In this document: positions 62,182 through 64,000 of the stretch, piece by piece
Layout: each line of letters begins with the position of its first letter
How positions within the stretch are numbered: the first letter of the stretch is position 1
From: Planctomycetota bacterium
GTDB lineage: Bacteria; Planctomycetota; Phycisphaerae; Phycisphaerales; UBA1924
Direction of reading: 5' to 3'
NCBI GenBank assembly: GCA_013285505.1
Contig: CP053450.1
Span: 4,059,951 to 4,123,950 of the forward strand
Length of the DNA: 64,000 nucleotides
Made by a program: the position numbers and the translations under genes
The notes under the pieces: generated by a model
What the model saw: only the letters and a program-made list of their open reading frames with translations
The model's database searches: none
Told to the model about the DNA's origin: nothing

Positions 62182-63029
62182 TCGACACCTTCCGCCTCGG
62201 CCGACTCCTCGGCCGTTTCCGCCGCGGTGCGGCCCGTGCTCAGAGATGCGCCGTCCTCGCCGAGCCGTCGGAGGAGCTCCGCCCGCAACTCGTCGAGCGT
62301 GAGCGGGTTGCCCAGCTTGCCGCGCTCCACCAACCGGATCGCCCCGGTCTCCTCGCTCACCGCGAGGACCAGCGCGTCACATTCCTTGCTCAGCCCCACC
62401 GCCGCCCGGTGACGCGAACCCAGTGTCCGGTCGGGCATGTCCGTCGGATCCGCCAGGGGCAGCTGCACCCCGGCCGCGTGGATCACCCGGCCCCTGACCA
62501 CCACCGCGAGATCGTGCAGGGCGGTGCCCGGGAAGAAGATCGTCTGCAGCAACCGGGCGCTGAGGACCGAGTCGAGCACCGTGCCCCCCTCGATCAACCC
62601 CCGCAGCCCCACCTGTCGCTCGATGACAATCAGCGCCCCGAACCGCGACTTGCTCAGATAGCCGCACGCATCGACCAGCGGCTCGACGATCGCCGAAACA
62701 CCGCTGGTGTCCCCACGCAAGAGCGAGGTCTCGCCCAGCCGCACCAGCGCCCGCCGCAGCTCGGGCTGGAACACGACCACCAGACCGATCGCCACCACCG
62801 CCAGCCCGCGCTCGTAGAGATAGGCAAGCCTCGGGAACGCGTCCCGCCCGCCGATGATCTGGACGACCACCGTCGCCACCACCAGCAGCACCAGCGTCCC
62901 CTTGAGGGCACCGGCCGCCCTCGTCCCCTCCACGAAGCGCACCACCAGCAGCACCAGCAGCCAGATGACCACCAGCTCGAACACCATCGACGGCATCGAG
63001 TACGACCCGAGCCGCTCGACGAGTTCCAT
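62178..63029 (-). CDS. cdaA: membrane diadenylate cyclase CdaA
   Basis: 283 residues. Three N-terminal membrane helices (about 15-90), then the DAC domain that condenses two ATP to c-di-AMP. YLSKSRFGALIVIERQVGL, FFPGTALHDLAVVV and LGSRHRAAVGLSKECDALVLAVSEETG are visible. The second nucleotide motif RHR is present; the first, normally DGA, reads DLA here. Length and topology are normal for CdaA. The C-terminus is Ala/Glu-rich. Confidence 0.9.
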   Translation of the reverse strand: MELVERLGSYSMPSMVFELVVIWLLVLLVVRFVEGTRAAGALKGTLVLLVVATVVVQIIGGRDAFPRLAYLYERGLAVVAIGLVVVFQPELRRALVRLGETSLLRGDTSGVSAIVEPLVDACGYLSKSRFGALIVIERQVGLRGLIEGGTVLDSVLSARLLQTIFFPGTALHDLAVVVRGRVIHAAGVQLPLADPTDMPDRTLGSRHRAAVGLSKECDALVLAVSEETGAIRLVERGKLGNPLTLDELRAELLRRLGEDGASLSTGRTAAETAEESAEAEGVE

Positions 63030-63145
63030 GATGCGTGACCACGTTTCCAGAGTTGGCTCCCGCTCCGTTGCCAGTCCCAGTCGTTTCCGGACACGTCAGT
63101 CTACATCCACCGGCGCCCCCGTGTGCGTCACTACTATCGACACGC

Positions 63146-64000
63146 GTGTCCAAGCCGCACAAATCAGCCAGCGCCCGCCCCACCACCGCCGACCGTGACC
63201 GCGCGCGCGCCCGTGCGCTCCTGCGTTGGTTCCGGGCCAACGCCCGCGACCTGCCCTGGCGGGACCGCCCGCTGGGCTCGCCGCGAGACCCCTACCGCGT
63301 GCTCGTCAGCGAACTCATGCTCCAGCAGACCCAGGCCTCGCGGGTGATCGAACGATTCGAGGAGTTTGTCAACCGCTTTCCAACCGTCGAGGCGCTCGCC
63401 CGGGCCGACGAGCCCGAGGTGCTCGCGCTCTGGTCGGGGTTGGGCTACTACCGCCGCGCCCGCCTCCTCCACGCCGCAGCTAGAGCGATCGCCGACCAGC
63501 ACGACGGCCGGTTCCCCAGCGCCGCCGCCCGCCTCGCTGCCCTGCCCGGGATCGGCCGCTACACCGCCGGGCGCCGTTGCCTCCCTCGCCTTCCTCGAAC
63601 GCACCCCCGCCGTGGACGCCAACGTCGCCCGCGTGATGCTCCGCCTCGAAGGACGCGAGCTCCCGAGCCTTCACCCCGACGCCGTCGCCCTGGCCTGGTC
63701 CAGCCGCCGAGGCACTCCACGCCGCCGCCCCGCGCACCAAGCCCACGCCCTCTCTGCTCAACGAGGCCCTCATCGAGTTCGGCGCCCTGGTCTGCACCCC
63801 CCGCGCTCCCCGGTGCACCGACTGCCCGCTGCGCGACAGCTGCCGCGCATTCGCCGAGGGCTCACAGGGACGCATCCCCACGCCCAAGACTCCCGCCGTC
63901 CGCAAACCGCTCTTTTTTGCGTCCGTGATCGTCCGCGACCATCGCGGCCGCATCGCGGTCGTCCGCCGCCCCTCCGAGGGCCTCTGGGCCGGGCTGCACG
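63146..64000 (+). CDS. mutY: A/G-specific adenine glycosylase MutY, 3' end outside the window
   Basis: About 280 residues visible. GTG start; the only other option, far upstream, overlaps cdaA. Removes A opposite 8-oxo-G. FRANARDLPWRD and SELMLQQTQASRVIERFEEFVNRFP (catalytic Glu) precede the HhH loop LPGIGRYTAGA, then the catalytic Asp in TPAVDANVARVMLR, and the iron-sulfur cysteines in CTPRAPRCTDCPLRDSC. Two breaks, at 63565-63575 (GGGCGC for GGCGC) and 63701-63709 (AGCCGCC for AGCGCC), are probably sequence errors. The visible end begins the NUDIX-like 8-oxo-G recognition domain. Confidence 0.9.

Overview
The window is high-GC DNA from a planctomycete, most probably a Phycisphaerae-like lineage. 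The lineage call rests on several family signatures: secreted proteins that end in a dockerin-like tail rich in NGDGSVNTLDVL-type repeats, two large secreted PVC-type dehydrogenase/cytochrome c proteins (CxxCH), DUF1080 proteins, a sulfatase, and palindromic extragenic repeats. This is family-level recognition; no database search was run. Gene density is high, strands are mixed, and the housekeeping genes look chromosomal.

Layout. 1-1.5 kb: 3' part of a DUF4132-family gene. 1.6-6.1 kb: a DUF2179-type membrane protein, a small membrane protein, a secreted DUF1080 protein and two divergent secreted beta-propeller-like proteins. 6.3-10.2 kb: ribBA with a degenerate second domain, a tandem DUF1579 pair with a strong terminator, and a PAS/LuxR-type regulator. 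10.2-16.5 kb: a PPi-type phosphofructokinase and two secreted amidohydrolase genes carrying three amidohydrolase domains. 16.6-22.5 kb (minus strand): a compact phage-like head module of portal, scaffold-like protein, SU10-type major capsid protein and three small genes, followed by a lipoprotein gene. No terminase, integrase or lysis gene is visible. 22.8-25.1 kb: a small conserved protein, a GlmM-like phosphohexomutase and a PTPS-III-type folate enzyme. 25.1-37.5 kb: ppk1, a YpdA-like flavoprotein, ppc, a DASS transporter and an RND efflux pair. 37.7-42.1 kb (minus strand): trmB-queC-queE-queD-htrA. 42.3-53.6 kb: a secreted catabolic region with two PVC cytochrome proteins, a PhoD-like phosphatase, a sulfatase/SGNH fusion and a second DUF1080 protein. 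53.7-59.2 kb: three secreted proteins with the dockerin-like C-terminal tail. 59.3-64 kb: a solitary atpA with its own terminator, the cdaA-cdaR (YbbR) c-di-AMP pair and a 3'-truncated mutY.

Many clearly homologous genes are broken by single-base frameshifts, roughly 30 in 64 kb. At least nine show exactly the same change, GCGCTC read as GCGGCTC on one strand or the other, and most of the rest lie in GCGC contexts. This points to a systematic consensus error, possibly linked to GCGC methylation, rather than to pseudogenes. I therefore annotate these genes as single CDSs and give the positions of the breaks.

The two observations most worth following up are the terminase-less capsid module inside a housekeeping region and the shared C-terminal tail ending in W-x-[AG]-G-C. 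Repeat elements have also been captured into coding sequence: as a TrmB tail, as a signal peptide, and as a palindrome inside an amidohydrolase gene.
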